A stretch of DNA of 64,000 nucleotides from Codonopsis lanceolata (taxonomy: Eukaryota; Streptophyta; Magnoliopsida; Asterales; Campanulaceae), in assembly GCA_013146195.2 (NCBI GenBank), contig CM028383.1, positions 16,701,642-16,765,641 on the forward strand, read 5' to 3'. Made by a program: the position numbers and the translations under genes. The notes under the pieces were generated by a model. The model made no database searches and was not told the DNA's origin. It saw only the letters and a program-made list of their open reading frames with translations. Positions 22,875-34,399 of the stretch are shown here, piece after piece. The stretch's first letter is position 1. Every line of letters starts with the position of its first letter.

Positions 22875-24846
22875 GAGGTCGGTAGCCAGAGCATAGGACG
22901 GTTAGAAACGGCTGGAGACAGCTAGAATTTAGTTTTCCATAGCTTTAGAATAGATTTTAGGTTATGTAACATAATTAGTTGTTGTAATTACAAGTATTGA
23001 AGATCGATTCATGAACTCATTCATCTCCATGTGTTGTTCATCTTCAAGGATGAACTAAATCTTCATTAATCTAGGAGGTGGGAGGTAACTTGTATCGAAT
23101 CTATGCTTTAATTTATATTTATATTCATTCAATTCTTGTTGATTGTGGTGTTTATTAATCCCTATATTATTTCACTTTGAACAAATGAATGTAATCGTGA
23201 ATAATAAAGGCCTAGAGGTGCGGATAACTGCATGATCAATGTGCATATGTCGTATACTGGCTCACCATCACAATAAATTGGACCTATCGATGCACGAGAG
23301 TGATAAGTTAGGGCCAGGTTCCATATATGACCTAGGTGACAGATAGATCATATGTTCTTGTGCTTAGGATATAGAATGGATGGATTATTTGGAGATGGAG
23401 ACTGAACGGTAATTCAAAAGGCTATATCTATATTTTGTGAACGAACTCAAGAGATTGAATGAAACTTTATTAAAATTAAGCATAGAGGAGATATAAGTGA
23501 AACCCTAATCCTAGATTGCCATCCACCATAAGATCTTCATAACCTGTAATTGCTGCTAATTAGTTAAACACCTGAATAATAATTAGTTTAGAATAGAATA
23601 AATATAAAACCCTCCCCTTAGATTAATAATTTGATATCAATAAATTGCACTATTTGTGATCTTCTTGTCTCTGTGGGTTCGACCCTTGCTTCCAAAACTA
23701 TTCTCCAATAGTCTTGTCCACTTGCAAGGAAAATAATTAAAATAAGACACGATCAATTATCGGGGAATCATAAAGATAGTGTAGATATCAATCATATATC
23801 ATAACCCAGAGAGAAGAAGATTAGATTGAAGCAAGTGAATAGAATCTTGCAAGTCAGTCAAGCATAATATTTTATGCTGTTAGAGAGAGAATAAAATTTT
23901 CTTGTTGATCTTGAGATAATCTATATTCTTGAATGAAAATCAAGAAGATCATTAGCAACATTTTATGAGCTTTAGAAAGCTCTAGAAAAATCTAGGTACA
24001 GAAATAAGTTTTTCAAGAAAATCCATGGGATGAAGAGGGGGGAATCAGGATCTTGAATATCTTATTTTCCCTTGGTCTTATGTGCTCATGGAAAGGAAAA
24101 GAGCAGAAGAGTTGAGCACTAGACATGAGATGTACCTTATGCGACAGTCGTATTCAGATCAAGATAGATGTTCTTCAGAATGTGTTTCTTAGAATCTGAG
24201 CTAATATGTATGTAGTCGATGTTGCCTAAAGAATAGATTTCTTTTGCAACAACTTGTGAGATCTTTGATTCATATTTCTTAGAGATTGATTTCAAATAAA
24301 TCTTTGAAATATATGCCAAGTTCCTAGAAACTAAATATCATATAACAGAGAGATCAATCAATGTTTCATGATATAAAGTTTTTGACTGTTAACCTTTTTC
24401 ATAAGAATAGATGAGAATCATTTAAAATTCTTTCACTGTAAAGTTGCAGAATTTTTAACTAAGAAATTTTCTCTCGAGAAGGTGTTGGATTGATAACAAT
24501 CGTTAGCCTTATGTCAAAAGAATTTGAATTCGAAATCCTTTTAAGTGAAGCATCCATCGGAGTATCATACATTTGAGGAAAAGTTATTCATAGTGCCAAT
24601 TGATATACATATCTTTCAGATGAATAATTATTCCACAATCATCATGGTAATTGTCTATCTCAAGAAATTTTTGAAAACAAAATAATTTTTTTAAATAAGT
24701 AAGTTTTTCAAAAACTTATCTCAAATAAAATCCTTGTCAAAGGTTTTGAAGATAAAATGTATTTTTTTTCTTTTGACATGCATTTGGGATGAGCAATCGA
24801 GGATCAAACTCTCAGGTGGTTAGACCTGGCAAATAGCTTGAAGAAC

Positions 24847-24863
24847 TTGGCTCTGATAGCAAT
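24847..24863 (-). promoter_or_regulatory. Primer binding site of the LARD
   Basis: On the minus strand, ttgctatcagagccaag directly follows the 5' LTR end (gtggaccaaca). It differs from the initiator-Met-tRNA complement tggtatcagagc by one base. Confidence 0.7.
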
Positions 24864-26073
24864 TGTTGGTCCACATGATTGCTCAAATAGGCTAGAGGGG
24901 GGGGGGGTGAATAGCCTATGTTGCCATTTAAAACTTTTCTTCTTTTTATATAAGTAAAGCATAGATTTTAAAGGCATAGATAGTTTGCATGGTGAGCACG
25001 TCTGTTGGTATCAACAAACAGCAGACTTGCTCTCAGAAGAGTTATGAACTCTGCTGGTTAACTGCCGTTTAAATCAAAAGCCTGTTTGAAAAAGTTTAAG
25101 CAGCGGAAATAGCTAGGCTTAGATTTAGGGAAATCTTAAGTGGCTGTACACGAATATATGATCAGAATAACATCACACTTAATCTTTCTTCCAAATGCTG
25201 ATTTACGAAGTAATTAGTGAATAGCTTTTCAAAGAGAGATAAAGACTGAAAGATAACTTATTTGAAAAGAACATCTGAATTTATTCAAAGATAAATTACA
25301 GATTACATCAGCCTAGACACTCTTTGTACAGTTTTTGTCCTCATCCTTTCAAGCCTTAATCTTTACTTAATTATTCATAGACAAATTCTTCAGTAAAGAG
25401 GGAAATAGGAGACGAGAACGAGAAATTGATATGAGAAGACACTATTGAAGGTCGTTCAGATATAAAATATCTAAACGATTGAGTGCAGAGCACTCGACCT
25501 TTTATGATGATTGATTATTGCACAATCAACATCATTTGTATGTGAATACAAATCTGAAGATATGAATGTAATATTTATAGACATCTTTTCATCTTCCTTG
25601 GGCACCATCTGAAATCAATCTTCAAATCGATCCAAGAACTTGATCTCTAGCTTTAGGAATAAAGTCCTGAAGCTTCAGCTAGAGGATGAGTTCTTCGAAG
25701 AAGGGTGAAAAACTCAAATCAACTGAGTTCTTGACCAAGACGCCGATCTCTGTCTATTGAGATTTCTGATCTCTCTCTCTTCTTCTTCAAAACCTTTCTT
25801 CCTAGCAAACCATAGAGAGTGTTTTGCTAAGGTCTGGGTAAGCTCACTACAACTCTCTGTGAAGATCTGAGATGCGTTGGTGAAGACGATCTCTTGTAGA
25901 TATTACAGCTTCTTTGAAGTTCTTGTTGTAGGTGTCTTCGTATTGATCGACACTTGTCTATCTATGTATATTTTTGAAGAAAAGGATGGGAGATTTCTTT
26001 TATAGACCGGGGTCAATTGATCGTTATGAAGATGGATTTTCTATCCATTAGAGAGATGTCGTTGTTGGAGACT
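24864..26073 (-). repeat. Truncated 5' LTR of the LARD
   Basis: Matches 15348-16572 base for base over long runs (for example cctgaagctcagctagagg versus cctgaagcttcagctagagg). Homology stops at ttggagacta, where LINE sequence begins. The missing ~800 bp is not found to the right of the LINE. Confidence 0.8.
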
Positions 26074-26163
26074 AGTAACTAGTGTTTTAAAAAACACACT
26101 ATTGCACACAGTAAAGGTGAGACTTAATATCCTTTCTAATTAGGGTTTGCGGCTGGGGAGTTT

Positions 26164-27751
26164 ATGCCGCCGGACATTGGGAAATCGGGGGATCCGCCCT
26201 CGGAAGGGGATCAAGGGCCGGGGAAGGAAACGGTGAAGACGGACACAACAACTCGTAAATCTTTCGCGGATGCAGTTGCGACTAAAGGAGAACCTCAATG
26301 CCAAAATTCAACTAGGGTAACCGCGTTAAAGGAACTCCCTATTCCCCCAAGGCAGGCAGTAAGGGTGGACAATGAACCAGGGGTGTTATTCTCTCAGGTA
26401 GAGATGGAGGCCGCTCATGCACAGTTTGCAAACACTATCATTCTTAAATTTTCCATGGGTCGTCCTTCATTGCATGTAATACAAGAACACATTGCTAAAT
26501 CTTGGAGGTTAACAGGAAGTTTTGTGTTAGGATTGTTAGACCCGAGGCATGTAATGGTCCATTTGTTCTCGGCTGAGGATTTGGTTAGGGCATTGTCGAA
26601 AGAATCACACATGATTCAGCGATGTATGTATCGATCGTTCCGGTGGACACCGGACTTTGTGTATCGAAAGGATAGCCCGAGGGTGGCGGTTTGGGTAAGG
26701 CTACACCATTTACCTTTATCCTTTTTCAATAACTCTTATTTACAAAGGATAGGTAACGGTCTTGGGAAATTCTTGAGAGCCGATGACAGAACCCTGGCCC
26801 TTACGCATCCTATGTATGCTAGGATTTGCGTGGAAGTCGATGTATCTGTTCGTCTACCAGATAGAATGTGGTTGGGTACCTCGAAAGAGGAAGGATTTTG
26901 GCAAGGCTTAGAGTTTGAAGGAAATATCGACTATTGCTCCGGTTGTGGACTGTTGGGCCACTTGGATATTGAATGTCGAAAACGCTTGAGAACAGTAGGT
27001 AGTAAGGGTGGTATTTCAGTTGATCAAGGTACACAGGCCTTAGGGAAGGATTCCCATCCAAAGCCGCAATCCACAGACTATGGAAAGGAGCCTCAGCAGG
27101 TTTTTGCTAAGGAGACACGGGAGCCACCAGTGTCAAAACAGTGGCAACCGGTGAAGATTTTGCAGCGGGATAGTCGGGGATCGACATCACATGCGAAAGA
27201 TGATAAAGGGAAAGTGGTTGAGGAGTAGATAATAGATATTTCGGGCACTCCCAAGGAAAAAGAAAAGCAGAATGTTTTGCCGATGGATAGCATAATAAAT
27301 GCAAACCAGGTTGCTCCAAATCACACGGTTGGTGACAAGTTAGTGGAGAATATGGAGGGTAATAAACAATCCACGGTTAGTGAGGGGCAAGGTGGATCAC
27401 AAACTGACAATGGGGAAGATAGTCAAAAGGGTTTACGGGAGGATGATCCGGAACAAGCCGAAACAAAAGCTTCTTGTGAAGAAGTAATAAAAAACAATCC
27501 CTTCGACAATCCCTTCGATTGGCGATTTGGATTTGACACAACGGAGGAGTGACACAACGGAGGGAGTTGAAGTCCAGGCTAGAGGTTCGAAGTCTTCAGA
27601 AAGTCACAAGGAAAAGAAGGAGTTCCCCCTAGTGCGTTCTACATCGCTCTCTAATCTTTCGAGCATCAATCAAGAGAGTAAAGAGGTGTTAGAATTTCAG
27701 AACTACTGCCGGAAAATGGGTAAGAAAGTGAAGCATGCCAAATTTGGTTAA
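26164..27751 (+). pseudogene. LINE ORF1 (DUF4283-type RNA-binding protein), broken
   Basis: It encodes the nucleic-acid-binding ORF1 protein of plant L1 elements. Residues ~75-230 resemble the DUF4283 domain (LKFSMGRPSLHVIQ..., FRWTPDFVYRKDSP, VAVWVRLHHLPLSFF). Residues ~258-271 are a CX2CX4HX4C zinc knuckle (CSGCGLLGHLDIEC). The tail is charged and low-complexity. The frame is open for 354 codons to a TAG at 27226. The same frame then continues to 27552, and a near-duplicate of about 15 bp (gacacaacggagg) shifts it into a further frame ending at 27751. The start at 26164 is the first ATG after the leader gcggctggggagttt. Confidence 0.85.
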
Positions 27752-27828
27752 GAAAAATATTCGGCTCACAAGGGCTAAGAGTTCAAAGGCGAAAGCCTCG
27801 GATACGCCGGTTCACAATTAAGTTTTTT

Positions 27829-30800
27829 ATGTCGATTCTATTATGGAATGTGAGGGGTATTGGTAACAAAAAAACCTTGGATTATATTAAGGTTTTGAAG
27901 GGGCAACATAAGCCAGCTCTTTGTGTTTTTCTGGAGCCTAAAATTTCCTGGGATCGGATAGGTAGAATTGCTAAGAGATTGAATTATATGAATTACTTGC
28001 AACAGAACCCTATTAATCATCATATATGGTTGTTGTGGGATGATCGAATTGATGTAGTTTTGGTAGCTGCTTCTCGCCAACAGATAACGGTTCGTCTATC
28101 TTTGTCAAATGGGGAGAGTATGATGGCATCCTTTGTCTACGCGGCGTGCTTAAGGTTTGAGAGGCTTCAGTTATGGGCGGATTTAAGTAATATTGCAGCC
28201 ATTGTTTCGGAACCTTGGATAGTTGGCGGAGATTTTAATATCATAGCCAAGAGGGAAGAAAAGTTAGGAGGGTCTAGCTATGACTTTTTAGGTATGGCAG
28301 AATTTAATGACTTTATGATTCTGACGGAGTTTAGGAGATCTTTGGTTATATGGGAAGTAGATTTACTTTATGGTGCAACAATCCGGTTATGAAGATTTAC
28401 ATGGTACAATCATGGATTACAAGGATGGCAACGGATTGATAGGCTCTTGTTAAATGGTTTCTATACTGCGAAATATGGAAGTGTTTCGGTTGAGCATCTA
28501 TGTCGCTTTCGATCAGATCACGCCCCCTTCTTATTGGCTTTCCATTTAGTCCAAAACCGAAGAGCCAATTCAGGTTTCAACGCATATGGATCGATCACCC
28601 GGATTTTCAATCCTTTGTTGCTTCCCAATGGCATAGGATGGTAGATGGATCGGCTATGGAGATTTTACACAAGAAGCTGCATTATTTACGGAAGGAGTTA
28701 AAAAGATGGAATTGGGAAGTTTTCGGTAACGTTCATCATAAATTGGCGCAACAACAGGATAGGGTGTCTTATTTGGAGGATGTTTGTACAAACAATGGTG
28801 GAGACTTGGCTCTCGCTGCTCTAGCATCAGCAAAAACAGATTTAGATCAGCTGCTAAAGTGGAACTCGGAACTTATTCAACAGAAATCTCGTCAAATGTG
28901 GCTGCAGGATGGCGACCGCAACACCAGTTTTTTCCATGCAAGTCTGAAAGAAAGGCGTCGTAGAAATGCGATCAAACTGCGAAATGATGATGGCACTTGG
29001 TGTAATGACGATGATCAGCTAGGTGATCGCGCTGTGGATTACTTCAGGCAACTTTTCTCTAGGGCGGACCATGAGGTTGTGGAGGATCTTTTTTCTCATT
29101 TTCCAAGATCAGTTGAAGGTACATATAACAATCATTTGGAGGGGGTTCCGGAAGAAAAGGAGATTTGGGAGGCAGTACAGGGTTTAAACCCCAACAGTGC
29201 TCCGGGGAATGACGGGTTTACGGGTTGGTTTTTCAGTTCATGTTGGGACATAATAAAATCAGATGTGATTAATGCGGTGAAGGCTTTCTTTCAGGGTGCT
29301 GAATTACATAGAGGGCTGGCTTCTACGACAATAGTTCTAATTCCAAAAATTGATGAGCCAATAAATTTGGGGGATTTCAGGCCGATAAGTCTTTGTCCGT
29401 TTGCGGGGAAAATCATATCTAAGATTTTAGCCACTCGCTTGGCTAGCATGCTGCCGAGAATTATTTCTTTGGAGCAAACGGGCTTTGTAAAGGGTCGGGG
29501 CATTCAAGAAAATGTGGTTTTGGCACATGAAATGGTGCATAGGATAAATAATCGTGCGAGGGGTGGCAATGTGGTTTTCAAGCTAGATATGTCGAAAGCC
29601 TACGACCGTCTTGAATGGGACTTTCTATTGAGAGCAATGAAAGCGTGTGGCTTTAGCGAGGGGGTATGTGATTTAGTTCTCCGTCTTATTTGCAATGTGT
29701 GGTATACGGTTAGACTGAATGGAGGCAATCATGGGTACTTCAAATCTTATCGTGGAGTAAGGCAGGGGGACCCTCTGTCGCCTTTGTTATTTATAATAGC
29801 TCAAGAGGTCCTTTCTCATAACTTGAAAGACAGTATAGCAAGGGGAACTATTCTGCCATATGCTCATGGTCGAGGTGGATTGATTATCTCTCATTTATTA
29901 TATGCCGATGATATGCTCATCTTTTGTCGGGCTAATAAAGGATCAATACAGGCGCTCCGGAAATTGCTCAGCGGTTATGAAAAGGCTTCGGGGCAGCAGA
30001 TTAACTTGGGCAAAAGTGGTTTTTATGTGGCCAAACATTGTCAGAATAGGAGAATTCGGCAGATCGCGGACTGGTCAGGTTGTGTTCATAAAAGGCTCCC
30101 TATGATTTATCTTGGGCTCCCTTTATTTGCAGGTAGAATAAAGGCTCTTTATTTCGAGGAGTTGGTTTTGAAGGTGCTTCGTCGGATAGATGGATGGAAA
30201 TCGCATCTTCTATCTTTTGGCGGTAAGATTACTTTACTGCGATCGGTGCTCAGTAGTATCCCTATCTATACTCTGTCAGTTGTTCCAGTCCCCAAAAAAA
30301 ATTTAAATCGCATTGAAACTGCCATGTCGGCGTTTTTATGGAGCAACCAAGGGAGTCTCGAACTCATTGGGTGGCATGGGCGAAGGTTTGTAGGCCGTTA
30401 GAGGAGGGAGGTTTGGGTCTTCGTTCGATCAATCAAATCATGACCTCTTTTCAAGCGAAACTAGCATGGATAGTTTTACAAGGAAAGAGCTTATGGGCTC
30501 GTTTTGCAGGGTCTAAGTATGGCTTTTCAGGCAATGTAAACTCTGTTGTTATGTCTCCAATTGCTCGAGCTATTTTCAGCCACATGCCAGAGGTCCAAGA
30601 AAGTACTGAATGGATAGTAGGAAGAGGGGACATGTCTTTTTGGAGTACAAATTGGTGTGGTGTTATTCTCAACGGGCCTCTTCCGATAGACAACAATCTT
30701 TCAGTTAGAGATGCTCTACCTCAGTTGGATCAGTTAGCCATTCTGATTTCTGATGTCAATCTAGCGCGAATCAAGAGAATTAGACTGCTGGAAAATAAAG

Positions 30801-31936
30801 AAGATAAACTGGTATACACTCGGTCTAATTCTGGTGAGTTCTCGGTGTCAGCTCACTGGAATTCTGTTAGACATCATTGGCCGCAGCAATGGTGGGCTGG
30901 AAAAATTTGGAAAAATTGGATCCCTCTCAAGATTAGTGGCTTCTTTTGGAAGCTGCTTAATGGTGCTCTTCCAGTAGATTTATGTCTTCACTCCAAGAAT
31001 ATAGCTATTGCATCGAAATGTGTGTGTTGTTCATCGAAGCATGCTCAGGAATCGATCGATCATTTGTTCTTGTATTCTGAAGCTGCAGTTTTGGTTTGGA
31101 ATTTCTTGGCGCGCAGTTTCCATACGATAGAACGATACTCGAGTATTAATCATTTAATCTCAGTTTGGTTGTACAAAATATCGTCGAAAAATCAGTTTGG
31201 GGCTAGTAAGATTGGGGCTGTTCTGATAGGGTGTTGGGAGATATGGAAAGCTAGATGTCGCGCAGTCTTCGATAATGTTCCTATACGGGGGGAAACGCTT
31301 GTAGCAGATATAAGACGAGGATTACAGGAGGTCATGGCAGTTTATAAACCTAAGGCTGAAGTTGGTTTGGTGGCTCGAATGAAGTTACAGGCTTTAAGGG
31401 TTCCTATCAAACAAGTTGTGGTTCGTCAAGGTAAATGGGTGCGATGGGAGCCACCTCCTCAAGATTCTTATAAGCTGAACACTGATGGTTCCGCGAGGAA
31501 TGGAAATTGTACAGGGGGTGGTATAATCCGAAATTATCAAGGTAGACTGGTGTGTGCGTTCTCCAATTTTTATGGTCCGGGCTCAAACACTTTCGCGGAG
31601 GTCTCAGCTTTACGGGATGGTATGGCTTTATGCAAGAGTTTAGAGTTAGAAAATGTTTTCATCGAGACTGACTCGTTAGTAGCAGCTAGAGGTTTATTGG
31701 GTTCTCATAGCTTTCCTTGGCAGTACGAATATGAGCTTCGGGAGTGTAGGGACCTTCTGGGTTCATATACTCTTCGGCATGTTTATAGGGAGGTCAATAG
31801 TGTGGCTGATAAATTGGCAGAAGTAGCGCATACAGTGGTTTTATATACTCGTTATACAGAAGTGCAGCAGCTTCCGCGGTTGGTTAAACAAGCTTATAGA
31901 ATGGATAGATGGGGAATTTATAGCTTCCGCAGCTAG
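27829..31936 (+). pseudogene. LINE ORF2 (endonuclease, RT, zinc finger, RNase H), broken
   Basis: Domains in order: APE-type endonuclease (LLWNVRGIGN, FLEPKIS, VGGDFNIIAKREEK, RSDHAPF); reverse transcriptase (PGNDGFTGWFF, DFRPISLC, FVKGRGIQENVVLAHE, LDMSKAYDRLEW, QGDPLSPLLF and active site YADDML near 29900); zf-RVT-like region (WIPLKISGFFWKLLNGALP, CVCCSSKHAQESIDHLF); and an RVT_3-type RNase H with its acidic residues (NTDGSARNG, AEVSALRDG, ETDSLVAARG). It nicks target DNA and copies the LINE RNA by target-primed reverse transcription. It is inactivated by an in-frame TGA at 28390 and frameshifts near 28555 and 30345. Otherwise it is collinear, about 1370 codons, a usual size for this family. 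Confidence 0.92.
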
Positions 31937-32058
31937 GTGTTTGTATCTGAGGTCAGGCTCCTTCGTCTTCCCGTTTTGTGGGCTTGACAGGTTGTCCCCC
32001 TCTTTATTTTATGTTCCTATTTTAATAAAATTCTGCAGGGTACTGCCCCTGTTTCCTT

Positions 32059-32072
32059 AAAAAAAAAAAAAA
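32059..32072 (+). other. LINE poly(A) tail
   Basis: Fourteen As close the LINE 3' UTR. The adjoining sequence, tggtcgcctgcccc, is already the Ogre-like remnant. Confidence 0.85.
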
Positions 32073-32079
32073 TGGTCGC

Positions 32080-32298
32080 CTGCCCCTAGCTAAAATGGAA
32101 AGTATGGGTGGTGTCCCACCAGAAGTCCCTGATCACATCGAAAATGGGCAGATAGCTGGTGAAGTGGGTGAAGGAATGCATTAAAAACGCTGAAACCAGA
32201 ACCCTCCACCAACAACTTCGCCGCCTCGGGTAGCATGGCGTAGATCTCAGCGACATTGGTACACGATACCCGTGCCCTTTCGAATTCCCTGCGAATCT
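32080..32298 (-). pseudogene. Antisense exon, DUF7745/plant-mobile-domain-like fragment
   Basis: Read on the minus strand from a strong acceptor (cttcttccttttcag|attcg, 32299), the sequence is IRREFERARVSCTNVAEIYA, then MLPEAAKLLVEGSGF. After a one-base shift it reads FTSYLPIFDVIRDFWWDTTH, then TFHF. The last block ('...FWD...THTFxF') is typical of the N-terminus of the plant DUF7745/plant-mobile-domain group found as extra ORFs in Ty3/gypsy elements. The fragment is cut at the LINE poly(A) border. Domain naming is from memory and moderate at best. Confidence 0.42.
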
Positions 32299-33290
32299 GA
32301 AAAGGAAGAAGAAAAAAGGTAAGTCCTCTATCCTTATTTTCTTCTCTGTACAGTCTTTTAAATTAGCAAAATTAAATAAATAATAATAATAAAATAATAA
32401 ATTCTTTTTGATATAAAGAAAAAAATCTTGTTCATAACAAAGAGAAAATAAATAATTCTTTAAGTTAACACATACCATTTTCATACATGTACATAAATTT
32501 ACATAAAAATAAACATCATTCTTTTACATATAAAAAAACATAATAATAATATATTTGAAAAATGAAATAACTATTTATGTGTAATTTATTTGCATATAAA
32601 TAATTAATTCTGCATCTTAAACATCATAAAAATGCATGTTAGACTGCATTTACCATGTGTATAATAAAGTTTGAAAATATTCATGCATCATCTTATAGTT
32701 GTTCTGCATTGCATTTGCATCAAGTAGAATAATTAATGCATTCATTATGTGCATTTCATTTGTCCAATAAGCTACCATAGGGGTACGCTAAAAAGAAGAT
32801 AAAATGCCACCAATCATCAAAATAAATATCTTTGTGGCATTTACTATGTCCCTGCAGTAATTGCATGCTTGAAAAATAAATCTAAGGGCATGAAAAATAT
32901 TCGTTTTGTCCTGTTTTTATCCGAAAATATGCCGAAAATGCGTTTCGGAAAAATTTAATTTGTACTCCGAAAAGTCCGTTTCGCGATTCTATTGCATGCA
33001 AAAATATGTTTTAGCATCATATAGCCTCATTTGCATTTAGAATATAAATCATGCATAGTAGGGTCAAATAGTGACCACTAGTTCAAATCATGCATCGCAA
33101 AAATAAATCATAGAAATTTCGCATGTTATCACTTAATTACATCATTTAGGCATAAATAGGACATACATATGCATTACTAATAAACTCAAGAGTGCTCCAC
33201 AAGTTCCAAACAGTGTAGAAATTTAGCAGATCTGAAATATAGCCAGGAAAATCTCGAAAAAAAGAAAAATCTTACAATGGTGGGAGGAAG
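32299..33290 (-). other. Probable ~1-kb intron, AT-rich
   Basis: Minus-strand donor-like att|gtaagattt (near 33279) and acceptor ttccttttcag at 32299 bracket AT-rich sequence with no frames, between the two antisense exons. Confidence 0.4.
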
Positions 33291-33313
33291 ATTGGATACG
33301 TGAGTGTTCGATC

Positions 33314-33454
33314 TCATAAAATGTTGCCCCAGTCATTATCAGAGTACCGGTAGATGAGTTTATTCCGGACCAAGCGAGGAGGCTCTCTCCTCCTCTCGCC
33401 AGATTCTAGGTGCATGGGTGTCTTCCCCTTCCTAGATCTTGAAGAAGATGCCAT
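33314..33454 (-). pseudogene. Antisense extra-ORF first coding exon (MASSSRSRKGK...)
   Basis: The minus strand reads cttagcag|ATGGCATC, with an intron acceptor directly abutting the ATG. The same arrangement is seen at the antisense ORF at 52.7 kb, and nearly so at 12.4 kb. The frame gives MASSSRSRKGKTPMHLESGE, then RRREPPRLVRNKLIYRY, and stops after 46 codons at 33314. It is basic and unstructured at the start. With the exon at 32080-32298 it probably formed one gene antisense to an Ogre-like element whose pre-LTR region and LTR follow at 34.4-36.2 kb. Confidence 0.4.
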
Positions 33455-33807
33455 CTGCTAAGTAAAACACTGAATTTGGCGGAAGAAAATCGAGAAAAAG
33501 AGCGAAAATAAAAAAAAATAAAAAAAAAGAACGAGCAGCAGCAACAATGGCGGAGGAAGAATTCAGAAAGAAGAAGAAAGGAAAGAGAAGCAGTAAGCTT
33601 CTCCCTTACTCCCGTCCATAATAAGGGAGGAAAAGAGAATTTTTCCCTTTCCCCCCTCCAAAGTTTGAAGTTGCGACACTTTGGTCCTCAAATTTCAAAG
33701 TTTTCAAAATGGTCCCTGAGCCTAACGAAGAGTTAACAAAGTTAATCTTGTTAACCAAAATTGACAACCATCCACCAGAGGACAAAAGAAAATAATATCT
33801 CCAGCGG

Positions 33808-33905
33808 ATCAAAAAAGAAAAGAAAAAAAAAGAGAGAAAAAAAAAGAAAGAAAAGAAAAAAAAAAAAGAGAAAAAAAAAAGAAAGAAAAAAAAAGAGAGA
33901 AATAA
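33808..33905. repeat. A/G-rich low-complexity tract
   Basis: Runs of aaaaag and gaaaga. They give spurious poly-Lys frames on the plus strand and poly-Phe frames on the minus strand. Confidence 0.9.
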
Positions 33906-34109
33906 TAATAAATTCCCCAGCAAGAGTGGCGAAAATGCCAAGATCAGCTGAATCCGCAGCAGCCACCCGGGCGCAAAAAGGTAAGTCAGGTACAGTATTC
34001 TTACCCTGACTTTAGAATAATTTCCTTTTAAGGAAAGTTTGTTTTTAAAAAAAAGAAAAAAAAACTTTGCTTTTGTTGTCAAATAAAAGAAAAACTCTTT
34101 TCAAAAATG

Positions 34110-34210
34110 AGTTTTTATTTCAAAAAAAAAAGAGGAATATTTCAAAAATACAAAAAAAAGAGGAATATTTCAAAAAATACAAAAAAAGAGGAATATTTGA
34201 AAAAAGAAAA
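34110..34210. repeat. Three ~30-bp tandem units (aaagaggaatatttcaaaaa)
   Basis: The phrase aaaaaagaggaatattt(c/g)aaaaa occurs three times in succession, inside the pre-LTR region of the Ogre-like remnant. Confidence 0.75.
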
Positions 34211-34399
34211 AAAAACAGAGAAAACGAGAAAAAAATGAAGGAAAAAGAATATTTCCCATTTCACAATTTTCGAAAATACTTGAAGAATGTTTACTTTGAT
34301 GTGCTCGGCGACGGATCTTTATCGATCGAGTGCAGTTTTCTGGATATTTGAAAATTTTCTGGTTATGTTTGGAAACAAGGCAGCGACCAGCCAGACACA

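Larger units (their letters stand above)
22491..23755 (+). mobile_element. Solo LTR (Ty3/gypsy, Athila-like) with 5-bp TSD
   Basis: A 1265-bp solo LTR with perfect inverted ends TGATCG...CGATCA, flanked by identical attat at 22486-22490 and 23756-23760. It has a TATA box (ggtataaatag, 22867-22874). The end region (ctgtgggttcgacccttgctt) is like that of Athila-type LTRs. Three 18-bp palindromes are clustered upstream of the TATA box. There is no internal region, so it arose by LTR-LTR recombination after insertion into the LARD. Confidence 0.9.
15348..26073 (-). mobile_element. Large retrotransposon derivative (LARD), Ty1/copia-like ends
   Basis: Minus-strand element. The 3' LTR is 15348-17383. 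The polypurine tract is agaaaataggaggagat (minus strand, 17384-17400). The internal region is 17384-24863, and the PBS is ttgctatcagagccaag at 24847-24863, one base off the initiator-Met-tRNA type tggtatcagagc. The 5' LTR, 24864-26073, is cut short by the LINE. The internal ~7.5 kb has no recognisable protease, integrase or RT. It has one decayed ORF (18240-18960) and a nested solo LTR (22491-23755). The PBS and PPT suggest dependence on a copia-type partner. Confidence 0.78.
26074..32072 (+). mobile_element. L1-type LINE, full length but mutated
   Basis: About 6.0 kb: short 5' UTR, ORF1 (from 26164), ORF2 (27829-31936), 3' UTR and a poly(A) tract at 32059-32072. It belongs to the plant L1 clade whose ORF2 ends in an RNase H domain. 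The sequence left of it is a copia-like LTR and the sequence right of it is an Ogre-like remnant. No target-site duplication flanks it, so one or both borders were rearranged after insertion. Confidence 0.88.

Noticed and set aside
22574..22885. 103-codon plus-strand frame as a gene
   Set aside because: It lies entirely within the solo LTR and runs through the three palindromes; no protein similarity recognised.
26164..31936. Intact, potentially active LINE
   Set aside because: All domains are present but ORF1 has a TAG and a shift, and ORF2 has a TGA and two frameshifts.
33606..34082. 158-codon minus-strand frame rich in Phe/Leu/Ser
   Set aside because: It is the translation of an A/G-rich low-complexity tract; no domain, no conserved start.
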